In this document: one piece after another, positions 1-8,769 of the stretch | How the letters are laid out: each line of letters opens with the position of its first letter | How positions within the stretch are numbered: position 1 is the stretch's first letter | Source of the DNA: G965250275 sp965250275 | GTDB lineage: Bacteria > Pseudomonadota > Alphaproteobacteria > Rhodobacterales > Rhodobacteraceae | Length of the DNA: 64,000 nucleotides | Reading direction: 5' to 3' | NCBI GenBank assembly: GCA_965250275.1 | Contig: OZ252297.1 | Coordinates: forward strand, 3,162,001 to 3,226,000 | Made by a program: the position numbers and the translations under genes | The notes under the pieces: generated by a model | What the model saw: the letters and a program-made list of their open reading frames with translations, nothing else | Databases searched by the model: none | What the model was told of the DNA's origin: nothing

Positions 1-835
1 GCTGCAATTCTTTGTTGCGCTCTTGCATGGCCAACGCCATTTCCACGCACCGCAGCGCGTCTTCAGTATCACCGGCGCTTTCGGGATCCCCAAAAAAGAC
101 CATCACCGCATCGCCGATGAATTTGTCGATCGTGCCGCCATATTCAAGCGCGATGCTGGTCATCTCCGAAAGGTAGGTGTTGATGAGCGCCGCCAGCCGT
201 TCGGGTTCCAGGGTGTCGCTCAGGTCTGTGAAACGGACGATGTCCGAGAAAAAGACCGTCAAGTTCTTCCGTCGATAAGCGTGTGCGTCCTCCCCGCTCT
301 CGGTGAAGATACTTCGGTAGATCTGTGGGCTAAGATACTTCGCAAGTCTGGTTGCAAGACTTTCAAGCTGTTGACTTTTCTGCTCGATAATCTCTCGATC
401 ACGGATCTTCTGTTCCAGCAACGCTTCGCGTTCGCGCTTCAACTCCCATTCGGCAGTGCGATCCACAAATTGCCCCTGGACTCCGTTGAGATAAGAGAAA
501 TCCCTGTCGGTTGTTTTTGCGGACATCAGGGAGAAGACTCGCAGTTCGCCCCCGACATTGATCTCAATATGCGGTAGCAGGACCGAACCTTGTGCTTCAA
601 GCGCGGCAATGAACTCATCAATCTGTTTTCCCGGGACGTGCAGCTGCTCCAAGACGTCAAGCAAAGGGACGTTGGTCACATTTCCCAGCAGCGGGAAAAA
701 GCTTTGGAAATTCTCGTTCACCCGCTGAATCTCAAGATCGGGATTTGCAAAGTACGCGGCGGTTATCGCATTTCTAAAATTAAAGAAGCTCAGATCCAGA
801 ATGCTCTTCTGGCTGAAGAATTGTTCCGCGTTCAT
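1..835 (-). CDS. Sensor class III nucleotidyl cyclase, C-terminus beyond window
   Basis: Only the first 278 codons are inside the window; the reading frame is open to base 1. Residues 1-125 look like a PAS-type sensory region. Residues 130-168 are a charged, probably coiled-coil linker. From about 190 a class III adenylate/guanylate cyclase domain begins, with the metal-binding aspartates at D198 (FSDIVRF) and D242 (GDAVMVFFG). The protein should make cAMP or cGMP in the cytoplasm; no membrane segment is seen. Its ATG overlaps the stop of the upstream NrtS-like gene in an ATGA arrangement, so the two are probably translationally coupled and functionally linked. The cyclase domain itself is certain; the PAS label is inferred from position and length. 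Confidence 0.85.
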   Translation of the reverse strand, partial: MNAEQFFSQKSILDLSFFNFRNAITAAYFANPDLEIQRVNENFQSFFPLLGNVTNVPLLDVLEQLHVPGKQIDEFIAALEAQGSVLLPHIEINVGGELRVFSLMSAKTTDRDFSYLNGVQGQFVDRTAEWELKREREALLEQKIRDREIIEQKSQQLESLATRLAKYLSPQIYRSIFTESGEDAHAYRRKNLTVFFSDIVRFTDLSDTLEPERLAALINTYLSEMTSIALEYGGTIDKFIGDAVMVFFGDPESAGDTEDALRCVEMALAMQERNKELQ

Positions 836-1119
836 TTGTTTGATGGTCCTGCCGGTTGATCTTTGGCTGTTGACTGGCGCAGCTTTGCGCGTTTGCCCGT
901 CACAGCTCCCCACGTCGTAACACAATACGGCACGCAATAGGTGAGCATTACTTTGGGTAAGGGCGGCCATTCACCGCGCCAAAGCGTGTCCCCGTGGTTG
1001 ATCAGGATCAGAACTGTACCAACCACCAGCGCCGTGAGCAGGGCTTTCTTGGGCGTGCCATCACCGAACATAAGGGAACGAAGTGAGGGCTCTTCGAGCG
1101 AGCCGGTAGAGTTGGACAT
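832..1119 (-). CDS. nrtS: NrtS-like small nitrate/nitrite transporter
   Basis: A 95-residue membrane protein with two hydrophobic segments, about 24-42 and 57-75. The second carries a TYCVPYCVTTWGA stretch that I recognise from the NrtS family of small nitrate/nitrite transporters. The charged C-terminus (GKRAKLRQ) fits a cytoplasmic tail. The start chosen is the ATG giving MSNSTG; an upstream start at 1143 would add eight residues, and neither has a strong ribosome-binding site. It shares ATGA with the following cyclase gene, so the pair forms an operon. NrtS family membership is fairly sure; substrate and direction of transport are inferred from the family. Confidence 0.75.
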   Translation of the reverse strand: MSNSTGSLEEPSLRSLMFGDGTPKKALLTALVVGTVLILINHGDTLWRGEWPPLPKVMLTYCVPYCVTTWGAVTGKRAKLRQSTAKDQPAGPSNK

Positions 1120-1294
1120 GGTGTCATGTCCGCCAATCCGCACCCAAAAGTAAAGCAGCGAGTTGAGAACCGGACGCCGGCTCGCGCCTCTCTCGATCCC
1201 GATCCCCTGCGCGTTGCCGTCGCGTAGAATTCTTGCTGAGTTTCGACCCGGTTGGCCGTGTCTTTCCGTGTTGACGAAGTTTCGCGACTCTCAT

Positions 1295-1309
1295 TATACA
1301 ATTTGTATA
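1295..1309 (+). promoter_or_regulatory. Perfect palindrome, probable GntR operator
   Basis: TATACAATTTGTATA is a perfect 15-base palindrome with a single central base. It lies immediately before the Shine-Dalgarno sequence (AGGAGA) of the GntR gene. FCD-type GntR proteins bind short AT-rich palindromes, so autoregulation of the 1.3-7.3 kb operon is likely. The overlap with the probable transcription and translation start suggests repression. Confidence 0.55.
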
Positions 1310-1320
1310 GGAGAAGTATA

Positions 1321-2025
1321 ATGGCCAAGCAGAAGAAGGCGCATTGCGCGGCGGACCTCAGGGCGCGGATCCTGACACAGGACATTCCCCCCGGCACCGA
1401 TCTGGACGAGGCCAGCCTTGCGGACGAGTACGGAATTTCCCGAACGCCCCTGCGCGAGGTGTTGCATCGTCTGGCGGGTGGCGGCTTTGTACGCCTGGAG
1501 GAAAACCGCGGGGCCAAGGTGGAATCTATGGATTTTGCCACCATGCGGGTGTTCTTTCAGACGGCCCCGCTGATCTACTCCTCGATCGCCAGTCAAGCCG
1601 CGGAGAACCGGACCAGCCGTCAAATCGCCGACCTCAAGGACATACAAGGGTCCTTTTCCGTCGCGGCACAGGCAGGCGATGCCCGGCAGGCTGGGCTGCT
1701 CAATCACGAGTTTCATGAAAAAATAGGCGAAATGGCGCAGAACCCATATCTTTTTGCGGGTCTGAAGCGGATGCTGGTCGATCACACCCGGCTGAGCCAG
1801 ACGTTCTTTCGGCCGGATTCTGCAGCCGATGAAACCCGCATCCGCAAGGCCATCGAACAGCACGATGCGATGATCCGTGCCATCGAGGCGCAGGAACCCC
1901 CGCTGGCGATCGACCTGACGCTGCAGCACTGGGATCTCTCGCGCGACCAGCTTGAAAAGTATGTCCGACCGGACCCGCTCCCGTTGGATGTGATCTCGAT
2001 GAAAGACCAACGCCATGCGCTTTGA
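1321..2025 (+). CDS. GntR family regulator with FCD domain
   Basis: A 234-residue transcriptional regulator. The N-terminus (about 5-65) is a winged helix-turn-helix with the usual ADEYGISRTPLREVL recognition region. The rest is an all-helical FCD ligand domain with the spaced histidines (NHEFHEKIG, EQHDAMI, LQHWDLSR) that often bind a metal in this family. The start ATG follows AGGAGA at a good distance; the longer frame from 1252 would cross the operator palindrome and is unlikely. It is the first gene of the catabolic operon and overlaps the DapA-family gene by 11 bases. It probably represses the operon until the substrate or an intermediate binds. Confidence 0.88.
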   Translation: MAKQKKAHCAADLRARILTQDIPPGTDLDEASLADEYGISRTPLREVLHRLAGGGFVRLEENRGAKVESMDFATMRVFFQTAPLIYSSIASQAAENRTSRQIADLKDIQGSFSVAAQAGDARQAGLLNHEFHEKIGEMAQNPYLFAGLKRMLVDHTRLSQTFFRPDSAADETRIRKAIEQHDAMIRAIEAQEPPLAIDLTLQHWDLSRDQLEKYVRPDPLPLDVISMKDQRHAL

Positions 2026-2923
2026 AGGCATCTACACTCCGATCGTCACCCCCTATCGTGACGACTTCACGTGTAACGAAGAGGCGCTGGCCCAAACCGT
2101 GGAGCACCTCATCGCCGCCGGCGTGCATGGAATCATCGTTGCGGGTTCAACCGGTGAGTACTACGCCCAGACCGAAGATGAGCGCGTCTGGATGATGAAC
2201 CGCTGTGCTGAACTGATCGATGGCCGCCTGCCGATGATCGTCGGCACCGGAGCGATCCGCACCGAGGACAGTGTGCGGTTCGCCGAGGCCGCCAAGGCTG
2301 TGGGCGCTGATGCCCTGCTGGTCGCAACGCCACCCTACGCCTATCCCACCGGGCGTGAAATCGCACTGCATGCGCTGGCCATCGACCGCGCGGCCAACCT
2401 GCCGATCATGCTCTATAACTATCCGGGTCGCATGTCGGTGAACATGGATGAAGAAACGCTGGACCGGCTGGGCCGGTCGCCGAACTTCTGTGCGATCAAG
2501 GAAAGCTCTGGCGATATCAACCGCCTGCACATGCTGGCGCGGGACTATCCGCACATTGCGCTCTCTTGCGGCATGGACGACCAGGCGCTGGAGTTCTTCG
2601 CTTGGGGCGCACGGTCCTGGGTCTGTGCCGGGTCCAACTTCGCACCAGAGGTGCATATCGCGCTCTACAATGCCTGCGCCGTGGAGGGGGATTTCACCAA
2701 AGGCCGCGCGATCATGTCGGCCATGCTGCCGCTGATGAGCGTCTTGGAACAGGGCGGCAAATTCGTGCAGTGCATCAAGCATGGGCTGACCCTGCGTGGG
2801 ATTGATGCGGGCCCGCCACGCAAACCGCTGCAACCGCTGAACAAGGATGACAAGCGCCAGTTGGCCGAAGTCATCAGGACCATGACCACCACAGTTTCGA
2901 GCATCACCGGAGAGGCGCTATGA
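2015..2923 (+). CDS. DapA-family (N-acetylneuraminate/dihydrodipicolinate) lyase
   Basis: A 302-residue class I aldolase-superfamily protein of normal length. Seen: the GSTGE carboxylate-binding motif (44-48), the catalytic tyrosine Y134 (LYNYPG) and the Schiff-base lysine K162 (IKESSGD). Housekeeping DapA is improbable because the gene lies in a catabolic operon with an aldehyde dehydrogenase and an amine-type FAD oxidoreductase. Such relatives include deaminases of 4-hydroxyproline catabolism and sugar-acid dehydratases or aldolases. The exact reaction cannot be read from the sequence. It overlaps gntR by 11 bases and the next gene by ATGA. Confidence 0.88.
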   Translation: MRFEGIYTPIVTPYRDDFTCNEEALAQTVEHLIAAGVHGIIVAGSTGEYYAQTEDERVWMMNRCAELIDGRLPMIVGTGAIRTEDSVRFAEAAKAVGADALLVATPPYAYPTGREIALHALAIDRAANLPIMLYNYPGRMSVNMDEETLDRLGRSPNFCAIKESSGDINRLHMLARDYPHIALSCGMDDQALEFFAWGARSWVCAGSNFAPEVHIALYNACAVEGDFTKGRAIMSAMLPLMSVLEQGGKFVQCIKHGLTLRGIDAGPPRKPLQPLNKDDKRQLAEVIRTMTTTVSSITGEAL

Positions 2924-4398
2924 CCGATCTTCTCACCCTTGCCGAGTATCAGGCCATCGCCCAGGAACTGGCCCTGCCGCAGACCGCCTTTATCGATGGA
3001 AAGTACCGCCCTGGCAGCGGCGCCTCATTCGCGACCATCAATCCTGCGACAGGCGAGACGCTTGTTGAGATATCCGGGTGCAATGCCGCGGACGTGGACT
3101 TCGCGGTGCAAAAGGCCCGCGAAGCCTTTGATCAAGGCCATTGGTCCAGGTTGCATCCCTCCGAGCGGAAGGACGTTCTGATCCGGCTGTGCAAACTGAT
3201 CACGCGCAACCGACGCGAACTGGCCGTGATGGAGAGCCTCGACAGCGGCAAGCCCATTCTGGACTGCGAAACCATCGATGTGCCCGAAACGATCCACTGC
3301 ATCAAATGGCATGCTGAAGCGGTGGATAAGATCTATGACCAGACTGGCCCGACAGGCGATGATGCCATCTCGATGATCGTGCGCGAACCCATCGGCGTGG
3401 TTGGGGCGGTGCTGCCCTGGAACTTCCCTCTGATGATGCTGGCCTGGAAAATCGGTCCGGCGCTTGCGGCTGGGTGTTCTGTTCTGGTCAAACCGGCAGA
3501 ACAGACGTCGCTGACTGCTCTGCGCGTGGCCGAACTGGCGCACGAAGCAGGTGTCCCGCGCGGCGTGCTACAGGTCCTTCCCGGCGACGGGCCGGACGTC
3601 GGCGCCCCGCTCGGCCTTCACAACGACGTCGATATGGTCAGCTTTACCGGCTCCACCGAAACCGGGAAACGCTTCCTGCGCTACGCGGCGGACAGCAACC
3701 TCAAGAAAGTTGTGCTGGAATGCGGCGGCAAGAACCCGGCGGTGGTTTTTGACGATGCCGAACATCTCGACCACGTGGCCGCGCATGTGGTGAATGCCGC
3801 CTTCTGGAATGCGGGGCAGAACTGCTCGGCGACGTCCCGGCTGATTGTGCACAAGGATGTCAAAGCAGAATTGATGACCCGCGTCGAAGCGCGCGTGCGG
3901 GATTGGAAGACCGGGGACCCGCTTGATCCCGGCATGCATATCGGGGCCCTAATCGACGCCGACCACTGCAAAAAGGTGCGTGGTTTCCTCGACAAGCAAG
4001 ACAGGGGAAAGGGCGCCTTTGTTGATCCGGTCATCTACGAGGTCGACAAGCGCGATCCCAGAGCCAGGGACGAGATCTTCGGCCCGGTTCTGTGCGTGAT
4101 CGAAACGGCCAGCAACGACGAGGCGATCGAGGTCGCGAACCAGACCGATTACGGGCTTGCCGCCAGCGTGTTCACGGCGAACACGCGGCGCGCCATTCGC
4201 GCCGCCCGCGACATTCGGGCGGGCACCGTGACAGTGAACTGCTATGGCGAGGGCGATATCTCCACCCCGTTTGGCGGCTACAAGCAATCCGGTTTCGGCG
4301 GGCGGGACAATGGCGTGCACGCCCATGACCAGTTCACCGAACTGAAAACCATCTGGATCGATCTGACCGATCCGACCGAGGGGGACAACGTCGCATGA
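2920..4398 (+). CDS. NAD(P)-dependent aldehyde dehydrogenase
   Basis: A 492-residue member of the aldehyde dehydrogenase superfamily, full length, with all catalytic positions: N168 in PWNFP, K191, the general base E267 in LECGGKNP and the nucleophile C302 in GQNCSA. It most resembles the aminoaldehyde/betaine-aldehyde type (PuuC-like). It should oxidise an aldehyde made by a neighbouring enzyme to the acid. It sits between the DapA-family gene and the MttB-family gene with ATGA overlaps on both sides, so one polycistronic message is very likely. The substrate is not determinable here. Confidence 0.92.
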   Translation: MTDLLTLAEYQAIAQELALPQTAFIDGKYRPGSGASFATINPATGETLVEISGCNAADVDFAVQKAREAFDQGHWSRLHPSERKDVLIRLCKLITRNRRELAVMESLDSGKPILDCETIDVPETIHCIKWHAEAVDKIYDQTGPTGDDAISMIVREPIGVVGAVLPWNFPLMMLAWKIGPALAAGCSVLVKPAEQTSLTALRVAELAHEAGVPRGVLQVLPGDGPDVGAPLGLHNDVDMVSFTGSTETGKRFLRYAADSNLKKVVLECGGKNPAVVFDDAEHLDHVAAHVVNAAFWNAGQNCSATSRLIVHKDVKAELMTRVEARVRDWKTGDPLDPGMHIGALIDADHCKKVRGFLDKQDRGKGAFVDPVIYEVDKRDPRARDEIFGPVLCVIETASNDEAIEVANQTDYGLAASVFTANTRRAIRAARDIRAGTVTVNCYGEGDISTPFGGYKQSGFGGRDNGVHAHDQFTELKTIWIDLTDPTEGDNVA

Positions 4399-5945
4399 GC
4401 GTTGAGGCTGTAGGGAAAGTCCGCCGGGGACGTGGCGCACGCCGGGCTGTGCGCCAGAAACGGGATACCTCGATGTTGCCCGCCCTGAAGCGTGGCATTC
4501 CACTGATGGAGCCCATGAACGAGGACCAGGTCGAAAAGATCGACAACGCCTCGATGGGTATTCTCGAAGACGTCGGTGTCGTGTTTCGTGATCCGATTGC
4601 TCTGGAAGACTGGAAAGGTGCCGGCGCAGTTGTGCGCGGCGAGACTGTGCATCTGGATCGTGGCATGGTGCGGGAGCTGATCCGTTCGATCCCGGCCGAC
4701 TTCACCTACAACGCGCGCAACCCGGCCAACAACCTGCCTTTCGGCAACGATCATTCGATTTTCGTACCCATGACCGGCGCACCATACCTGCGGGACATGG
4801 ACGATGTGCGGCGGAACCCGACGCTTGAGGACCTCGCGAATTTCCACAAGCTCAGCCACATGCTGCCTGCGATGCATTCCTCGGCGCACCATATCGTGGA
4901 GCCCTACGATCACCCGATCAGCCAGCGGCATTTGCGGATCACGTACTCCTCGATGAAGTACTCAGACAAGACGTTTATGGGGATGACCACCAGCCCGAAA
5001 AACGCCGAAGACGTCATGGAGATGTGCGCAATCCTCTTTGGTAAGGAGTTCATGCTGCAAAACCCGGTTGTCACCGGCAATTGCAACGGAAACTCACCCC
5101 TGGTCTGGGACGAAACCATGTTAGGCGCAATGCGCGCGTTCGCCAGATACAATCAACCCGTGCTTTGCTCTCCGTTTGTGCTGGGTGGGGCCAACACACC
5201 CGCGGGCGTCGCGCCGACTGTCGCACAGCTCAACGCCGAGGCGCTGAGTGCCCTGGCCTACACCCAGGTGGTCCAGAAGGGCACGCCTGCGATCTACGGG
5301 CACTACCTGTCCACGGTGTCGATGAAATCCGGTGCGCCGATGGCCGGCACACCCGAAATCAGCCTGATGAATATGATGATCGGTCAGATGGCCCGTTACT
5401 ATGATGTGCCGTGGCGGACCTCGAACACCCTGGGTGGCGCCAAGACCTTCGACGCACAGGCCGGGTACGAAAGCGCAAGCACCTTGATGGCCGTCCTGAT
5501 GTCCGGCGCGCACTACATCTGGCATTCGGCGGGATGGAACGAGGCGGGCATGCACTGTTCCATGGCCAAGTTTGTTGTGGACGCCGAGCAATGTGCGATG
5601 GGACACCGGATGGTCTCGGGCATCGAATGGGGCGACTTTGACGAAGCATTGCAGGCCGTGCGCGACGTAGGACCAGGCGGCCATTATCTGGGCCACCCCC
5701 ACACGCTGGAAAACTTCCAGCAGGCGTTCTTCATGCCCGAGCTGTTCGACAACAACTCGATCGAACAATGGCAGGCCGAAGGGGCCGTCGAGGTCAATGA
5801 AAGAGCCCTGCAGCGCGTGCGGGATCTGCTGAACGAGTACGAAGAACCCAAGCTGGACCCCGGCATTGACGAGGCCCTGCTGGACTACATTGCGCGGCGC
5901 GAACGCGAGATACCTGCGGCAGATGCGCTGAACCAGGACCACTGA
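4395..5945 (+). CDS. Non-pyrrolysine MttB-family methyltransferase
   Basis: A 516-residue protein of the trimethylamine methyltransferase (MttB, COG5598) superfamily, beginning with a basic RRGRGARRAVRQ stretch typical of alphaproteobacterial members. The frame is open throughout, so there is no in-frame amber codon and no pyrrolysine. Known non-pyrrolysine relatives (MtgB, MtpB, MtcB, MtyB) demethylate quaternary amines such as glycine betaine, proline betaine, carnitine and gamma-butyrobetaine, passing the methyl group to a corrinoid protein. No corrinoid protein or reactivase gene is present in this operon or elsewhere in the window. Neighbours imply that it works upstream of an FAD amine oxidoreductase. 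Confidence 0.88.
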   Translation: MSVEAVGKVRRGRGARRAVRQKRDTSMLPALKRGIPLMEPMNEDQVEKIDNASMGILEDVGVVFRDPIALEDWKGAGAVVRGETVHLDRGMVRELIRSIPADFTYNARNPANNLPFGNDHSIFVPMTGAPYLRDMDDVRRNPTLEDLANFHKLSHMLPAMHSSAHHIVEPYDHPISQRHLRITYSSMKYSDKTFMGMTTSPKNAEDVMEMCAILFGKEFMLQNPVVTGNCNGNSPLVWDETMLGAMRAFARYNQPVLCSPFVLGGANTPAGVAPTVAQLNAEALSALAYTQVVQKGTPAIYGHYLSTVSMKSGAPMAGTPEISLMNMMIGQMARYYDVPWRTSNTLGGAKTFDAQAGYESASTLMAVLMSGAHYIWHSAGWNEAGMHCSMAKFVVDAEQCAMGHRMVSGIEWGDFDEALQAVRDVGPGGHYLGHPHTLENFQQAFFMPELFDNNSIEQWQAEGAVEVNERALQRVRDLLNEYEEPKLDPGIDEALLDYIARREREIPAADALNQDH

Positions 5946-5946
5946 G

Positions 5947-7287
5947 ATGAGCCAGATCGCAGTGCGCAAACTGCCTGTCGATCCCGGGCCCGCCGCCTGG
6001 AACTGCTTGCTGCCGGACCCAACCCCGGTTCAGGCGCTGGAGGAAGACCTCACCGCCGAGTGGGTTGTGATCGGAGCGGGATTTGCCGGCCTGGCCGCGG
6101 CGCGACGGCTGGCGCAGCTTTGCCCGTCTGACCGCATTGTGGTGCTCGAAGCGCGACGCATCGCGGACGGCCCGGCCGGGCGCAATTCGGGGTTCATGAT
6201 CGATCTGCCGCACGACCTGTCCTCGACGGACTATGGGGGTGCGTTGGACAAGGACCTCCTGTTAACCGCGGACAACCGGCATGCCATCGCCTTTGCTGCC
6301 GACATGGCTGAGGAGTTTGGGCTCGGCGACGACACCTTTGCGCGCAGCGGCAAGGTGAATGCCGCCGCCACCGCCAAGGGCGACGCGCATAACCGGGACT
6401 ATGCCCGTCACCTTACTGCGATGGGGGAACCGCATGAGATGCTGGACGCTGCCGCGATGAAGGACCTGACCGGTACGGACCACTACCGCAGCGGGCTGTT
6501 CACTGCCGGGACAGCAATGATCCAGCCTGCAGCCTTTGTGAGAGGTGTGGCACAGGGGTTGTCCTCCAACCGGGTGCGCATCTTTGAACACAGCCCCGTC
6601 ACGGATCTGTCGCGAAACGGAACCTGGACGGCGCGGACCCCCAAAGGGTCGGTGCAAGCGCCCAAGATCATTCTGGCCGTGAACGGGCATCTCAACAGTT
6701 TTGGCTTCATGCAAGACCGACTGGTCCACGTGTTCACCTACGCCTCGCTGACCCGGCCACTCCGAAAGGGCGAAGCGGCATCCCTGGGCGGACGGGCCGT
6801 TTGGGGGGTCACGCCCGCCGACCCGGTGGGAACCACCGTACGCCGCATTTCGTCACGCGAAGGCAGCCGCATACTCATTCGCAACCGGTTCACTTACGAC
6901 CCGTCTATGGAGGTCAGCGACCGCCGCATCATTTCTGTCGCGCGGGATCACGACCGGGCCTTTGCGGCGCGTTTCCCCACGCTGGCAGGAATGGACATGC
7001 AATACCGATGGGGCGGGCGCCTCTGCCTGAGCCGGAACAATGTGAGCGTCGTGCGCGAACTGGAAAGCGGCCTCTACTCCGCCTGTTGTCAGAACGGTCT
7101 GGGAACCACGCGCGGAACGCTCTCAGGATTGCTTGCCGCGGAACTTGCCACGGGAACCGGGTCCGAGCGTCTGGACCGCGCGCTCAGCGCACCGGAACCA
7201 TCCAAATTGCCCCCTGCGTTCATCGCCAGGCCCGGCGCAACGGCTTTGTTGAAGTGGCAGGAGATGAAGGCCGGCGCCGAGCTCTAG
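5947..7287 (+). CDS. FAD-dependent oxidoreductase, DAO family
   Basis: A 446-residue D-amino-acid-oxidase-type flavoprotein. The N-terminal dinucleotide-binding motif GAGFAG lies at about 43-48, and a second signature (GPAGRNSGFM) follows near 80. The C-terminal end contains GLGTTRG, the usual FAD-contact region. Members oxidise secondary or tertiary amines or amino acids, giving imines or aldehydes. One base separates it from the MttB-family stop (TGAGATG), so it is co-transcribed. It could generate the aldehyde or imine handled by the aldehyde dehydrogenase and the DapA-family enzyme. It is the last gene of the operon; no clear terminator hairpin follows. Confidence 0.88.
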   Translation: MSQIAVRKLPVDPGPAAWNCLLPDPTPVQALEEDLTAEWVVIGAGFAGLAAARRLAQLCPSDRIVVLEARRIADGPAGRNSGFMIDLPHDLSSTDYGGALDKDLLLTADNRHAIAFAADMAEEFGLGDDTFARSGKVNAAATAKGDAHNRDYARHLTAMGEPHEMLDAAAMKDLTGTDHYRSGLFTAGTAMIQPAAFVRGVAQGLSSNRVRIFEHSPVTDLSRNGTWTARTPKGSVQAPKIILAVNGHLNSFGFMQDRLVHVFTYASLTRPLRKGEAASLGGRAVWGVTPADPVGTTVRRISSREGSRILIRNRFTYDPSMEVSDRRIISVARDHDRAFAARFPTLAGMDMQYRWGGRLCLSRNNVSVVRELESGLYSACCQNGLGTTRGTLSGLLAAELATGTGSERLDRALSAPEPSKLPPAFIARPGATALLKWQEMKAGAEL

Positions 7288-7366
7288 AGAAATGCTAGGT
7301 GTGACCAAAGTACCCAACGCATAAGTGATCGTTCGGTCGGCGTAACTTGGCGAACCGGAACGTGTG

Positions 7367-8023
7367 CTATTCCTGCGGCGTCTGCCCGGTCACATAGGTG
7401 TAGGAACTCTGAACCAGCGCCAAGACCACTTCCAGTTCCACCACTGTGGTGGGGGTGAAGATCATGACAAACCCTTCCCAGCCCGGGCGCTGACTGGACC
7501 ATGGATGCGCCACTGCCCAACCGGTCTCAACAGCCGCGAACGCTATGTCCGGATCCAGGGCCGCATGCAGACTACCGTCGGGGTGCAGATGCGCGAATTC
7601 GCGGCCGCCCGGGATGGCTTCGGGATGGACCAACGGCACCTGCGGGCCAAGTTGAAACCCGATCGCGCCCGGCAATGACACGCGTGTCGGCCCCAGAGTC
7701 ACCCCGTCATACCCCGCGACCTTCCGAAGCAACTGTTCGGACAACTCAGCATCAGCCACCACGCCGATCTGAACATGCGGCACCCCTTTGGTCGTTTCGG
7801 GGATGGGTCCGTCCCGTCGCGGCAAATCGAGTGCCATTGCGCCCACAGGTATGAGAAGACCGCACGCAAAGGCTGCGATTGCGCGTCTTGTAAGGGTAGC
7901 GGCCCTAATCACCCGCGCGCGTTTCAAGAGTGTTTGCGACCTGCGCGTTGACCCCAAACTTTGAAAGGCCGAAACCGCATTCAGGCCCAAGGGCTTGTTC
8001 TTTGTCCAGTCTCGAACCGACAC
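7367..8023 (-). CDS. DUF5519 / luciferase-domain exported protein
   Basis: A protein of up to 218 residues. The C-terminal half has the pattern of the DUF5519 (luciferase-domain) family, with the FAHLHPDGSLHAAL motif and a following AVAHPW segment. Before it lies a basic-hydrophobic stretch (TRRAIAAFACGLLIPVGAMA) that looks like a signal peptide or anchor, so the domain is probably periplasmic. The start is uncertain: the frame opens with a GTG at 8023, while a GTG at 7912 would place the hydrophobic stretch right at the N-terminus. No neighbour is clearly linked. Biochemical function is unknown to me. Confidence 0.6.
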   Translation of the reverse strand: MSVRDWTKNKPLGLNAVSAFQSLGSTRRSQTLLKRARVIRAATLTRRAIAAFACGLLIPVGAMALDLPRRDGPIPETTKGVPHVQIGVVADAELSEQLLRKVAGYDGVTLGPTRVSLPGAIGFQLGPQVPLVHPEAIPGGREFAHLHPDGSLHAALDPDIAFAAVETGWAVAHPWSSQRPGWEGFVMIFTPTTVVELEVVLALVQSSYTYVTGQTPQE

Positions 8024-8423
8024 AACTCAACCTTTCACGCTGGATGGCGTGGTCCATGTTAGCACATTTTGGCCAATGCTTATGGACCGCTTTTTGCCCT
8101 TGGTCATCTCACTTACTATTTTTATCGCCATAGAACCATCTCTCGGGCCAGAGTAAAGCAAGTAGGCCTCCAGGGTTGCGCGAGAACTGCAAAAATGGGG
8201 CAGCCCTACCCCGCGTGCGAGTGGTCCATCAGCAGTCAGCGAACCGCGGGCCCATCTTCCAGCCATAGCGTTTCGGCGCGACTCGCCCCGGTACGCCAAC
8301 CTTGCAACCTGCATCCGACTGTAAGAACGTCTGTTGTACCCGCACCTCGCCGGACTTGGCGGGGGAACGGCAGGAAGACAAAGGATTGCCCGTCAAATGG
8401 GCAGGAAAGTAAGGGAGGTTTCC
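8024..8423. other. Gene-free stretch
   Basis: About 400 bases between two divergent genes. Open frames here lack ribosome-binding sites and family resemblance. It presumably holds both promoters, but I see no clear promoter hexamers, operator or hairpin. Confidence 0.5.
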
Positions 8424-8714
8424 ATGTCAATCGTGGTCAACGCAACGTTTAAGGCGCAGCCGGATAAGTATCAGGCTTTGTACGATACCATGGTGGCCAT
8501 ACTTCCGGACACTGCGGCGCGGGATGGCGCGGAACTGATCTCCTGCACTGCGGACCCGGACGACAAATCCTTCATGGTGCACGAAGTCTGGTCCAAGCTT
8601 GACGATCAGAAAGCGTATCTACAATGGCGAGCAGAGCGCGGCGACGTGGCCAAACTGATGGATCTGCTGCGCGAACCGCCGACCTTCGACGTGAAAGAGC
8701 ATTTGAAGTTTTGA
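8424..8714 (+). CDS. Antibiotic biosynthesis monooxygenase (ABM) domain protein
   Basis: A 96-residue single-domain protein of ferredoxin-like ABM type: an early strand MSIVVNATFKAQPD, a helix, then a strand with FMVHEVWSKLDDQKAYLQW, the usual ABM signature. These small dimeric proteins include YgiN-like quinol monooxygenases and heme-degrading enzymes. The start ATG at 8424 follows GGGAGG closely; the longer frame from 8334 is not needed. No partner gene is evident, so a specific substrate cannot be assigned. Confidence 0.82.
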   Translation: MSIVVNATFKAQPDKYQALYDTMVAILPDTAARDGAELISCTADPDDKSFMVHEVWSKLDDQKAYLQWRAERGDVAKLMDLLREPPTFDVKEHLKF

Positions 8715-8769
8715 GGTCAACGCACGCGCCGTTCAGCGGCCGCAAGCTTGGCTAATCACGCGCTGTTGG

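Noticed and set aside
4395..5945. Possible pyrrolysine-type trimethylamine methyltransferase
   Set aside because: No in-frame amber codon interrupts the gene and no pyrrolysine genes are present, so it is a non-pyrrolysine homologue.
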